A DNA stretch of 14,616 nt from Ectocarpus siliculosus (lineage: Eukaryota > Sar > Phaeophyceae > Ectocarpales > Ectocarpaceae): contig FN649755.1 in NCBI GenBank assembly GCA_000310025.1, forward strand, positions 1,516,235-1,530,850. Direction: 5' to 3'. Below the pieces are notes generated by a model that made no database searches, was not told where the DNA came from, and saw only the letters and a list, made by a program, of their open reading frames with translations. Position 1 is the stretch's first letter, and every line of letters begins with the position of its first letter. The position numbers were made by a program, and so were the translations under genes. This document shows, in pieces, positions 1 through 8,799 of this stretch.

Positions 1-1651
1 AATTTGGGGCTGGGCAGATTGCCACAAACCAGCAGAGAATAGATACCCCGGCCCATTTCAAAATTACGAGCCTTCCCCCGACACGGTGGAGACTGAACGG
101 AACCGTCTATATGCATCCCCAGGCGCTTGGGCCTTTAGAAACAGGAAGCCAACGAACCGCCACTCCAGGCACTCTTTTGTGCTTCGGGTCATGATCAGCC
201 TCTCGCAAAAACTGGCAAGTGTTTGGTATGAACATCATAGGAGGCAGCCTACTGGTAAGACGATTCAACGCTTGATATCGTACATGTATCCTCGGAAGAT
301 AATCTGCGTACAGCGCACGTGGATGCGAGGCTCCTCGCACCCGCCTCATACCACGGGAGGTGGCCGTTACTATGCACAATACATCGAATGGCTTCCTTCT
401 CGAGGACGGGGCACGTTTGATACGTTGTCTCTTTGCCTGAAGAACGCAGAGCCTATCTTCGTTGGTGTCCGAGTCGGTCAGCGCCGCGTTACGTAGGCTT
501 GGGGTAAATTGGTACCGTTTTCCCGTCTTTGCCGGACAAGACTCTGCTCTTCCACTGCCCAAACAAACAAGCTCGGCCTTAAAGACTGCAGACTACAGTA
601 TTTTTTCTTTGGAGCAAAAGTACTACCCGCCCACCCACCCTGGAGCAGTACATGCTACACGCAAACAGCGATTCTCTCCACAACCTACGCAGTCAAGGAT
701 ACAATGCGTCTACAGAGCTCATGGAGACAATGATCATTCCCTTTGGTGACGACGTGGCAACAACGATCATTCTTGGGATGTACCGGACTGAAAGTCATGC
801 ACGTGGCAGGAGCACACGCAACCTATTGTATATGTATAGAAAGGTTTATGTCATCTTTACAGTTCTTCCATTGCAGCCTCAACCTAACCTAGCTCTTCTC
901 ACCTTCGATTTGAGTCGTGGCGATACGCTGTGCACCACCAGCCGTGCGAGCCTTCTTTTGTGAGGATCAGAGGGTGCCAAGGAGCAGTCCTAGCAACCCC
1001 TTTCAAAGTCGGTTGGATCGGCCTCCCGTCTCGCGATGGGCCGGCCGGCCAGAATGCGATACAGGTGGCGGCACACGGTATGTGATGGATGCCGCTGCTG
1101 CAAACAAGCCTGCTTCAAAAGGTGTGCGGCATACAGAGGGCGGCATCGACGGCAAGCTCATTATTCCAACCGAAACGTTCAAATTTTTTTCTCACAAATG
1201 ACCGCCACGAGTGCGGTGTTTGCAGTTCCGACCAACGCTTCGTTTGAAATAGTAACACAACGCTTGTCTCTGTCGCTCTACAGGAGCCTCGAGAGACGTC
1301 GGAGGCAGCCACTTGAATGAGAAGAGACAAAGGCGACTGGACGAAACCTCGGGCGTTATACATACCATCGAGGGATTTTGACAACTATAGTCTACGCCGC
1401 TCTCAGATCATCGAATTAGTTCAAGACGCCACTCAACCTTGCAACCGGGTGGCTGAAACTGCATGTCACACGCGCACAGCAGAATGGGGCCAGTCGTCCG
1501 CACGCCCACTTTAGTTTGTGAATGTAATGTAGGGCTTGCCACCCAAAAACTCACTCTCGATATCCAAGCATTCGGCGCACGCAAACCTAGAGCTCAGAAG
1601 CGAAGAGGAGGAGATCGTCGAACACCAATGTTGAGCGAGGGTCGACCTATG
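1..1651. other. Stretch with no supported gene
   Basis: No recognisable protein, RNA gene or mobile element was found here. Frames are open on both strands across about 86-562, but they begin at GTG or TTG rather than ATG and overlap antisense to each other, so neither is a convincing gene. Base composition is mixed and no clear repeat stands out before 1652. Short exons of an intron-rich gene could still be hidden here. Confidence 0.5.
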
Positions 1652-1656
1652 TGTTG

Positions 1657-1713
1657 AGAAGCACGATGACCACTATACTACTCGTCAGCGGGCTGACTGG
1701 TCATCGTGCTTCT
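1657..1713. repeat. 16-bp perfect inverted repeat (hairpin)
   Basis: AGAAGCACGATGACCA at 1657-1672 is matched by its exact reverse complement at 1698-1713. Inside the loop, GTCAGC (1684-1689) and GCTGAC (1692-1697) form a second short stem with a 2-base turn. An AATAAA hexamer follows at 1715-1720. This could be a small RNA hairpin, the end of a foldback element, or a by-product of a template switch. The sequence alone does not decide. Confidence 0.75.
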
Positions 1714-1809
1714 TAATAAAAGTTAATGCCCGAGTCTGTCAAGCTTTCTTTCAAACCACGAACACGTCCCCCCAGGGTTGCCATCCCTGTGATCAGCGCT
1801 GTCTTGCCC

Positions 1810-1840
1810 GATCCATGATCGGCCTGATCCATGATCGTGC
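1810..1840 (+). repeat. 16-bp tandem duplication
   Basis: GATCCATGATCG occurs at 1810-1821 and again at 1826-1837, giving a 16-base period. The core ATGATC is close to self-complementary. No function is suggested. Confidence 0.6.
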
Positions 1841-2137
1841 ACCATGCACAACAAGAGATTCATTGGCATATATCGCGAAGTCTGTGACTTTTCCCATAAA
1901 CATAGGGCGAAATATAATCCTCGAAGAATAAAATGCTCAAGGAGAGATTCGAAGCGCGGACGTTAGCTTTTGTTGAGAAGCACAATGACCACTAGACTAC
2001 TATTATAGTCAGAGTCCGTCAAGCTTTCACTATATGCGTTCATAATATTTCTTACAACCATCCTCTCTCCCGACCGCAGCTGAAGAATCGTGATAGTTTT
2101 CTGGCACCTTCGAATCTGTTCTTGACTACTGGTTACA

Positions 2138-2401
2138 ATGTGTGATCCTCGCACTACTGTGACAAATTGGACTAACTTGGTTTCGCACCTGGCCTCGGGC
2201 AACCATGCTGGACTTCTAAGAGATTTTCGTCTCTTTTGTAGTGGTGGTGTAGAGAGCAGTGAAGAGATGAAGATTCGCATAAGAGGTAGATTGAAAAATC
2301 TTGTTGAATCCTTACGACGACGGTTGCTACGGCAAGAAGAAAGCGGTATGTATAGCCTAGAATGGACAACGCCTAGAATATTCAGTCTGATGTACTTGTA
2401 G
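2138..2401 (+). CDS. Hypothetical short open frame, possible exon
   Basis: An ATG-started frame of 87 codons. Residues about 41-68 are rich in Arg, Lys and Glu spaced with Leu and Ile, as in an amphipathic helix; nothing else is recognisable. A splice-donor-like GGTATGT lies near 2345-2351, just after the charged stretch, so this may be a coding exon whose last codons are really intron. The opposite strand is also open over the same interval, which weakens the case. No family is recognised. It could equally be chance. Confidence 0.25.
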   Translation: MCDPRTTVTNWTNLVSHLASGNHAGLLRDFRLFCSGGVESSEEMKIRIRGRLKNLVESLRRRLLRQEESGMYSLEWTTPRIFSLMYL

Positions 2402-2595
2402 AGGGAGCAGACGAGGAAAAGATTTTCTGTGCCGCACAAAATCTACCCGAATTGGGTTGTGCCGAAATTGGAGAAAAACAGCTGTGACAACCCGCATGCC
2501 TTGGACTGAGATCGCGTGTGTACTATTTTTTTTTTTTCTCCCATCATTGGATTCTGTCGTCTGCCCCTCTGGCCCCTATCCTCCACTTCTACTAG
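2402..2595. other. Non-coding stretch with T-run
   Basis: Contains a run of 12 T at 2526-2537 followed by pyrimidine-rich sequence. No gene is supported. Confidence 0.5.
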
Positions 2596-2620
2596 CTAGA
2601 CGACCAAACGGGGGTCACAT

Positions 2621-2646
2621 AGGAGGGGGGGATAGGACCCCCTCCT
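2621..2646. repeat. G/C-rich 9-bp hairpin
   Basis: AGGAGGGGG at 2621-2629 pairs perfectly with CCCCCTCCT at 2638-2646 around an 8-base loop. A terminator is not implied in a eukaryotic setting. A structured or repeat-derived origin is possible. Confidence 0.6.
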
Positions 2647-2991
2647 GCGGTTCCTGCCTGAGACATTTTCATCGCGAGAAGGGTACAGCAATCCCTTCCC
2701 TCGCGACTTATGAACTCGATCGAGTTTACTAACACCGAGCTTCGCAGCGCGTCGCTTCCACCTTAGACCATGTCTTAGCACATATGTGTCCAGAATGCAA
2801 GACTGTTCGGGAAGAAAGATACACAAGTACGCCTGCACAAACCGCTGCTTCCATTCCTCTATGCGCCCGTGCATGTACAAGAACAAATAATGCTTCCCTC
2901 GAAACGCGGCGAATAGTCTATCGCGGGGCACACGTGTCGAGATCAGGATGAACTACAATGGATTGGTGATGTATTTGTTCCGCAACATTTG

Positions 2992-3002
2992 GCGCGCGCG
3001 CG
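2992..3002. repeat. Short GC dinucleotide run
   Basis: Eleven bases of alternating G and C. Such runs can adopt Z-DNA, but this one is short and may mean nothing. Confidence 0.6.
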
Positions 3003-3443
3003 TAAAATAGCATAAGTGAAACCGTCGTTTTGCGGGGAACATACTTCCTTGTCGGGAGGTTGCAGCAATGTGGCCAGAACCTCCCGTTGGCAGGCAAAAT
3101 TGGTAGGAAAGCAGCTATTTCAGCGTCGAAGGACTTGTCAATCCAGCTGTTGATTGGACGGGGTTTCAATTCGGTGGAGGATAGGCAACGTTTACCCACA
3201 AATCGATCGAGATCGGAGCAGTTTGGTGTCGGCACAACCTGCTGCATGCTCGTGTTTCGTGCTTGAGAGTGCCGGTCGCCGACACAGCCAACCGTCAACG
3301 CATAAGGCACCAATCAAACTGAAACTTGCGGAAGGCTTCTAAAGTAGTGCAGGAAGGCCGAAGGGTGCTTTCTCACGTCTCGGGCGTTCGGCTCAAAAAA
3401 GTGCGTGGTTCAGGCCTTGGACTGAAAGTCATCATTCAATCAC

Positions 3444-3466
3444 TCATTCATTCATTCATTCATTCA
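3444..3466 (+). repeat. TCAT tetranucleotide microsatellite
   Basis: Nearly six uninterrupted TCAT units. A simple sequence repeat, probably length-variable. Confidence 0.9.
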
Positions 3467-3495
3467 CATTTTTATTTCCGTTCTGTGCTACCTCT

Positions 3496-3509
3496 AGAGA
3501 CCGGTCTCT
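3496..3509. repeat. 14-nt perfect palindrome
   Basis: AGAGACCGGTCTCT equals its own reverse complement. It could be a dimeric protein-binding site or chance. Confidence 0.5.
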
Positions 3510-4591
3510 TAGATGAACAAGAGCACGAGTGTTGTACAACACAATTACTGCATCACGTTGGACACACACTGGTGGATGTCGCATCGCGGGAATTCTGTAT
3601 AGAGCATGAAGAAGTTGGAAAAACAACGGCGTCATCATCAACCAACTCCAGGAATATCAACACAGCAGTGAACGCGCGCTCTGGGAAAGTTCTGGGCGGC
3701 AGCATCGTTTGCCGACAATCCTCGTCGCTTCCGAAAGAGACCACGTATTGTTCTCACCAAAACAATCTGCACTGTTGATTCGTTGCTGGCCGCCACGATA
3801 GCTCCGCTCCAGGGGGTTCCTCGTCCCTTGTCGAGGTTCAACATGTTGACCTCGCGGGTCAAATACCCCGAGATTTGGAGGAATAATGTGAAACAGTCTT
3901 CCCAATCAAGGCTCTTTCACACAATGGTCGTGCCCTGTATGATATCATTTACCACAGGCGCGCACGAAGGTTAGGCGGAGAAAACAAATGCTTATTGGCA
4001 CATGTCGGAGGAATAAAGTCCGGTGGTTAAAGGGCGACAAAGTCGCAAAGCGTGCGGCCTTCCGCTGTAAAAACAAAAAGAGCGTCTTCAATGTTGTTCT
4101 TGGTACATCAGAAACGTTTGCCACATCAAATGATCAGCTCCTAGGATGAGATTACAAGAAATACACGCGGTGTGCTCGACGAAGAGTGAGGAAAATTGCC
4201 TGTGTAAGCACCTCGATGCAAACATGTCATGGCCGCCGCGAAGCAAACGCTGAGCAGGATGCTGTCATGTAACATGGTACTGTTAAAGACTCATAGTGTC
4301 ACACCGGGGCTTTTGTGTGGAATATAGACAGCACCATCGTGGCACTCCACGTGATGAAGGCGTCATCAACATGTTTCGGTTCAATTTTCGTCACCACCCA
4401 TATCACAGGCGACGGTTGCGATGTCGTACACCTACCCAGAATGAATACCGCGAGTGCAGAAGCCTACGAACCTGATGCAGCGCAGCTTGTGCTCGTACCG
4501 GAGATAGAATAGTAGTAGCGTGTTTGTGTGTTTGATGTGGGTTGTAGGTGGAGAACCAGGTGTCCTTCTAAGACAACAATCCGTCACTTAC

Positions 4592-4722
4592 CTCGCCGAG
4601 AAGGTGTCCAGGGTTTCGTTGTTGCCGATGCACCCAGTTGAGACAATGAGGCGTAACGTGTGAGGCAGGTACAGCACAGTCCGCACGAGTACTCTAGGAT
4701 ATTCTTGTAGCGTAGAAAACCC
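4592..4722 (-). CDS. Candidate internal exon, unidentified protein
   Basis: On the minus strand the interval is bounded by an acceptor-like CCCTAG (4728-4723) and a consensus donor GAG|GTAAGT (GT at 4591-4590). The frame between them is open for 43 codons. It reads like a soluble protein: an aliphatic stretch (VRTVLYLPHTLRLIVSTG) is followed by CIGNNETLDTF. The agreement of a perfect GTAAGT with the end of protein-like sequence is the main support. Frame continuity across other exons was not found, and 43 open codons alone are not significant. No domain is recognised; the Leu spacing is only loosely like a leucine-rich repeat. Confidence 0.33.
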
Positions 4723-5583
4723 CTAGGGCGCGTTCGAAGGAGAGTGCGTGGTCTGGTTTTGATCTCGAAGTTTGGGGCTGGGGGCTGCGGTAGTGATTTC
4801 ACCGAACGGGCATTGATTTGTCTGATAGGTTCTCCATGTTGTATGTGGGTATATCGTAGAGCTCCTTGAGAGTTTGTCCCTTTGCGAGTCTACGCACGGC
4901 CTTCCCAAAACATTTGATTAAGGAACGTTTTTTCGGTCGCGCGATTTACTCTAGGCCTTCATTCCTTGACGTTCGTGTCGCTTGACGTTCTTGTCGATTG
5001 CGTTCGAGACCACGATGACGCCTTCCCGACATGCCGAAAATGTCGTGTGGTCGCCAAAGAAACCCTAAGTGCCATGCCGCTGCTAACTGCGCGCGACTGC
5101 GGTTGTCTACCGGAGCATATTTTTGGCATGTCTCAATCTCGGCCGTCGGAAAATGGCAGTATCCCTCAAGGTGCGGACAAGGCAAGTCGTGGGATGATCG
5201 TGCGTCGGTCGTGTGCCGATGTGGAAGCATATCTGTGTTTCGATAGTAGAGTACGCCCAGAGACACATGCATTCACTCAAACCTCGGTATTGGTGAACAT
5301 TTACGAGGAAGTTCTCTATGCTGGAATGGCAAAACCCTTCACTCTCGCTTTCTCGTGCCCTGAGCGCTCGTCGTTCCGCTTGCTTGAATTGTCGCGTTGT
5401 CCCCTTACGTCTTTTTTCCGTAAGTTTGTGAAATGAAGGTTCGAATATTCATAACCCTACCTCCTCTTACCCGTTTAACGCCGTCTCCGGGCTCTTCAAA
5501 TGGAGGGGTTTCACGGCATGCCCTATCGTCTTTGAAGCCAGCCTCTTGCCTCCGGAATCACGTCGCCTTCTGCCAAATGCCAC
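4723..5583. other. Stretch with no firmly supported gene
   Basis: A plus-strand frame is open from about 4966 to 5436 but starts at TTG inside a tandem repeat. Its middle contains the words RGMI and CADVE, faintly like the linker between EsV-1-7 repeats (GMVDV followed by RC). This could be the worn 5' end of the adjacent EsV-1-7 pseudogene, but the Cys/His spacing is absent, so it is not called. Confidence 0.4.
4965..4996 (+). repeat. 16-bp tandem duplication
   Basis: CTTGACGTTC[G/T]TGTCG occurs twice head to tail, with one mismatch. Confidence 0.8.
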
Positions 5584-6077
5584 GTGTCTACGTGGTCCCC
5601 AAATGCATCCGGCGGGTGTTCTATGTACAGCCACGACGGCAGCGAGGTTGCAACGTACTACAGCAAGCATGTCGGGGAGTCCATGGTGGAAGTGACACAC
5701 ACGCGCAGTGCCGATGCTGAAGCGTGCACGAGGCAATCGATGCCCTACCACGACGGCAGCCAGACGCAGGGATGTACTGCCGTACGCGTGCGGGCGAGTC
5801 CATCGTGGACGTCGATAGCAAGCCCTGCGCCTTCGCTGAAGGGTGAGCGAGACAGGTCAACTTCAACCACGAAGGCAGCAAGAAGAGGGCGTACTGCAGC
5901 AAGCATTCTGAGGAGGGTGTGGTGGACGCAGTGAGACAGCGCTACACCCACGCTGAAGGACAAGTACGAGGATCGCGAGTTGAGGGTACTGGGAGTGCGG
6001 GAAGAGTACCATGCGAGCCAAAAGGCGACCCTGTGGACGGGCTCGCGATTACTATCGACCAACGGTTCAAGGTATAA
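5584..6077 (+). pseudogene. Decayed EsV-1-7 repeat gene
   Basis: Remnants of at least three EsV-1-7 repeats can be read here. Each keeps the spacer word after the Cys-x2-His element: GESMVEV, then GESIVDV, then EEGVVDAV. The first part is in the frame of 5584. A one-base loss near 5770 moves the rest to the frame of 5772. A TGA at 5844-5846 replaces the second conserved Cys of a repeat. Other conserved positions are gone: Tyr for Cys at 5659, Ser for Cys at 5707, Arg for His at 5787, Tyr for Cys at 5943. The first repeat is about three residues short between its second and third Cys positions. After the third repeat comes KGDPVDGLAITIDQ, which corresponds to KGDLADGLPINFNQ in the intact gene at 8095-8799. 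This supports a shared ancestor. The frame ends at TAA 6075-6077. A splice donor at 6072 and an acceptor at 6118 could extend it, but an intron of only 47 bases would be small. Confidence 0.8.
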
Positions 6078-6446
6078 CCCTGACGCCATAGCTCGACTTC
6101 CACCAACCTCTAATTCAGGAAAACGTTGACAAAATGACCCAGCATGACATGTCTAGCTGGGACATCGAAGCCCTACTATATCGTCGATTCACCCGTCCGG
6201 GGTAGTTGGAGGCGATCGCTCACCACTGACGAACGTTGGCTGTGTATGCAAGGGAGAATGCCCCGCACGACTTCTAAAGCTGGGACAGAAAATACGTTTG
6301 GAAATATCACCATCTCCTCGCTCTGATGATGCACGGACCCGTTACACGCAATACCGCGTCAATGTGCACGTGATGCACATGCATGTGTCGGCTATGGATG
6401 TGAGATACAGTATCCAGGGCAGCGGGGATAGTACGTTCTGTGGTCA
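6078..6446. other. No supported gene; possible downstream exon of pseudogene
   Basis: Directly after CTCTAATTCAG (ending at 6118) the plus strand reads in phase for about 28 codons (ENVDKMTQHDMSSWDIEA and on) before a TAG. This could be a further exon of the EsV-1-7 pseudogene locus, but the intact copy has no matching sequence. A second frame is open at 6144-6326 without known similarity. Confidence 0.3.
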
Positions 6447-6812
6447 TCACTCTCGCTGAAAAGGGTTTGCAACATCAACAACAAGGACCCCAGCACAACC
6501 TCCGACACGGCTTCTCATGCCTTCAGCAGACATCGGCAATCGGGAGACGGCGGTCTCGCCGTGGGTCACATGTCGAAAAATATTAAGATGCAAGGGCATC
6601 GTTCCCAGCATCTTCCTGTCACCGGTCTCCCCTTGGTGTAAGGTCATGCATATGAGCTTTGCGTCGGTTTGAGTAGTAACCAGGATGGATGAGACCACAA
6701 CGATATATATCGAGCCTGGAGTGGACGAGCGCTTCCGCAGAGCGAACGGTATGTAATGCGCGATGAGGAAGCCCTCGTGGTAGTAACCGGTCGTGACTGA
6801 ACCTCTAGACAA
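6447..6812 (-). other. Unidentified open frame, possibly gene remnant
   Basis: A minus-strand frame of about 121 codons starts at TTG and has no ATG near its beginning. The centre has a beta-rich hydrophobic stretch (IYIVVVSSILVTT) and mixed polar sequence after it. It lies on the same strand as the coding-like sequence at 6992-7632 and could be the downstream part of the same broken gene. No family is recognised and chance cannot be excluded. Confidence 0.18.
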
Positions 6813-6991
6813 CGCTAGTGAGCTCTTGGTCGAACGGGACCCGCGTAGACATCCCTGCCGGGTGTACGTTAAACTCCCTGGACGTTAATGGCCCTGTTTA
6901 TTGTAGCCACATTTTCAGTGGCATCATAAGAGACTGGTGGTGGGGTTTGGGCGGGGATGAGAGAGGGTCGGGCGGATGTTTTATATATTCT

Positions 6992-7632
6992 TCAAGGTTG
7001 CACACAGGGGGGATACCCAAGGTGAAGAGCCACAACCCGAACTCCGGTTACACCTGAAGAAGGCGGGATAGGGAGGTAGCGCTGTGCGTCTTTGCGTTCT
7101 TCCCGTGCGCCACGAAAAGCTCGTACCAAGGGAACAGGGGTCTGCGTAGTGTGCATCCCTCGACAATCGCCTAGAAGAAAGAGGGCCCCTGCACCATCTG
7201 TAGTGTAGGTCGGAGAACGCACGTGTCTATAACTCATGATGGCCGGGATTTGGCATTCCGTGGTAGCACTGGTTCCGATTTCACCGAACTTCACCCTTGA
7301 TGTATATCGAGCCATCTCTGAAGACGGCAGAATGTAGATGTCGAAAACTGCATGTACCTCGTCATTCCAGTCAAAGTGGTAACTCGTATGTGTTGGAACT
7401 CGTTCTAATTCCCGGAAGAATTGATGCAACCATTTGAAACTTGTCGTATCCCTGACTAACGTTGGCAATATACTCCAACGTCGTCGACAAGGGTGATTCT
7501 CAACTTTGAATACTTACAGTAGGCCGGGGGCATCTCGTCCCGCTTGCGTCCTGTTGAAATAGGTAGAACATGGTGCCTGTAAATCTTGCCATGGTTCACC
7601 GGCCAAGGCTGGCGAAGCCCCTTTCTGTTACC
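6992..7632 (-). pseudogene. Coding-like, frame-broken sequence, unidentified
   Basis: Three minus-strand frames in succession read like protein. 7632-7459 is open for 58 codons between stops and includes KRDEMPPAYCKYSKLRITL. 7499-7374 has EYIANVSQGYDKFQMV. 7468-6992 has YHFDWNDEVHAVFDIYILP and later ATTECQIPAIMSYRHV. They overlap, so at most one is coding at each point. The pattern fits an old gene or mobile or viral remnant broken by frameshifts. A consensus donor GTAAGT (starting at 7517 on the minus strand) offers a spliced alternative for the first part. The lower end, below about 7150, looks less protein-like. I do not recognise the family. Confidence 0.27.
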
Positions 7633-8094
7633 CTATTCTAACAGGTGATCTTGGCTTCGCTCAACAACTCGCGAAAGACTAACAAACAACACCGGCGGAA
7701 ACAGGGGGGGAAACTATCGCCATCGACGACATCAGATCACCTCCCTATTTCAATCAAACACCAAGATACGACCGGTCTTGCCAACTACTATAATATGTAG
7801 CTGGGCATCAAAATTCAATAGTTGGTCGATTCACTGCCTTACGAAGAATACGTTATCGCCGAACACCATGTCGGGCTGCTGCACATGTATCGAGAAGAAG
7901 AATGAGGAGCACGACGAACGCATGGACACACACGACTGATGCAGGCACTCCACCTATTTCAACAATAGGTCAGATGGGGGAAAGGGGGGCACATAATAGA
8001 GGGGAAAATACCATTTGCAGCGATATTGCCATCTGGGATTGGGTGACTCGCCCCCAATGCTGCCTTGGCCAGGCCCGAACCATCCTGCCGACGT
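7633..8094. other. Region downstream of the EsV-1-7 gene
   Basis: About 460 bases on the 3' side of the minus-strand gene. An 8-base inverted match (GCGAAGCC near 7614, GGCTTCGC near 7652) and several G-runs are present. No gene is supported and no canonical AATAAA was seen just past the stop on the minus strand. Confidence 0.4.
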
Positions 8095-8799
8095 TCAAGA
8101 CGTCACCATGGAGCTACCGATATGGTCATCGTCATCGTCCGACTCATTCCCCTGTTTACCGGACGAACGCCCAATCGCGCGGTAGCGTAACTCCTTGCGG
8201 GCCCTTTTGACTCCACCCTCGCCGCGAATTCTCCCTCCACTCCCGGTGGCGCAGCGGCTTGCTGAGGCCGTGCGCGATGAGGAAGAGGTCGCTGATGCCC
8301 TCCGACCATGTGGAACGCGCACTAAGCCTTCGCCGGCCTTCTCCGCACCGTGCATGTCGCAGTGACTCGGTTGCTCGCCGTCCACCCCCCACTTTACCCG
8401 TCGTTTGCACCCCTTTACACCCGCTACCGAGCACTGTTGATTGAAGTTGATCGGTAGCCCGTCCGCAAGGTCGCCTTTGTGATTGGTGCATACGCTAGTC
8501 TTCCCGTCCGCCCAGTAACCGCAACTCGGGTAGTTCGTGCACCCGTCAGCATGGGTACAGCGTTTCTTCATCACGTCCACCATGGACTCCTCGGCATGCT
8601 GCCTGCAGTACACGCCCGTCTGACTGCCCTTGAAATTGAAGCACGGACGCTTTGTGCACCCTTCGGCGCGTGCGCAGCGTTTGTTAATGACGTCTATCAT
8701 GGATTCGTCAGCATGTTCCCTACAGAACATTGCCTTGCGCCCCTCGTAATTGAAGGATGGTTGTGTCGTGCATCTCAAGACCAAGCATTGGTTCCTCAT
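8095..8799 (-). CDS. EsV-1-7 repeat protein, four Cys/His repeats
   Basis: Predicted 234-residue protein with four tandem EsV-1-7 repeats (Cys-x4-7-Cys-x15-16-Cys-x2-His). Repeat residues are C5/C10/C26/H29, C42/C48/C65/H68, C81/C87/C104/H107 and C123/C131/C147/H150. Repeats 1-3 keep the linker pattern H-x3-SM[I/V]DV-x3-RC; the fourth is divergent, with seven residues between its first two cysteines. The layout suggests metal-binding mini-domains, but that is inference. The family was defined from an Ectocarpus virus protein and includes IMM, a regulator of early development in Ectocarpus; biochemical function is not known. The C-terminal 80 residues are unlike the repeats: a Ser-rich stretch (about 169-181), a basic VKRARK (197-202) that could be a nuclear signal, and five Asp at 221-225. 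ATG 8799 is chosen because the open frame upstream to 8940 begins at TTG, has no other ATG and lacks repeat similarity; family members often start just before the first Cys. An unseen 5' exon is possible. A decayed relative lies at 5584-6077 on the other strand. Confidence 0.85.
   Translation of the reverse strand: MRNQCLVLRCTTQPSFNYEGRKAMFCREHADESMIDVINKRCARAEGCTKRPCFNFKGSQTGVYCRQHAEESMVDVMKKRCTHADGCTNYPSCGYWADGKTSVCTNHKGDLADGLPINFNQQCSVAGVKGCKRRVKWGVDGEQPSHCDMHGAEKAGEGLVRVPHGRRASATSSSSRTASASRCATGSGGRIRGEGGVKRARKELRYRAIGRSSGKQGNESDDDDDHIGSSMVTS

Larger units (their letters stand above)
1652..2028 (+). repeat. Diverged direct repeat pair, first copy with extra hairpin
   Basis: Copy 1 occupies about 1652-1748 and copy 2 about 1971-2028. 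Both begin TGTTGAGAAGCAC and agree at 29 of the first 31 bases. Both end in a shared 17-base block (GAGTC[T/C]GTCAAGCTTTC, one mismatch). Copy 1 is about 39 bases longer, and the extra sequence includes the right arm of a hairpin that mirrors the start of the repeat. The pair could be two members of a small non-autonomous element family, or one older repeat altered by an inverted duplication. No flanking target-site duplication was identified. Confidence 0.6.
2596..3313 (-). pseudogene. Two overlapping coding-like frames, unidentified
   Basis: On the minus strand a frame of about 131 codons (3313-2918) runs into a second frame of about 111 codons (2931-2596), overlapping by 14 bases in a different phase. 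Both read like protein rather than chance sequence. The first has a mixed stretch with INSWIDKSFDAEIAAFLP, and the second has a patch with GRIEEWKQRFVQAYLC. Neither begins at ATG; both apparent starts are TTG or GTG. The simplest readings are a gene broken by one frameshift, or exons of a spliced gene. The far 3' part overlaps the G/C hairpin at 2621-2646 and is probably not coding. No family is recognised. Confidence 0.22.
3314..4591. other. Stretch with no supported gene
   Basis: Holds the TCAT microsatellite at 3444-3466 and a palindrome at 3496-3509. Plus-strand frames are open around 3326-3778 and 4315-4512, but they start at TTG and GTG and match no family I know. The first encodes a CIEH tetrad faintly like the Cys-x2-His of EsV-1-7 repeats, but the spacing to earlier cysteines is wrong. 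Confidence 0.45.

Noticed and set aside
86-562. Open frames on both strands, 136 and 151 codons
   Set aside because: They start at GTG and TTG, overlap antisense and resemble no family. A plus-frame segment near 262-330 (HVSSEDNL) faintly recalled retroelement RNase H ends but is too short.
3326-3778. Frame with CIEH tetrad resembling an EsV-1-7 half repeat
   Set aside because: Spacing to the preceding cysteines does not fit, and there is no ATG start.
4970-5005. tRNA-like GTTCGAGAC
   Set aside because: The flanking bases do not form a T-stem, and no acceptor or anticodon arm could be found.
4966-5436. Possible further EsV-1-7 repeats
   Set aside because: Words such as RGMI and CADVE recall the linker, but the Cys-x4-5-Cys and Cys-x2-His spacing is missing.
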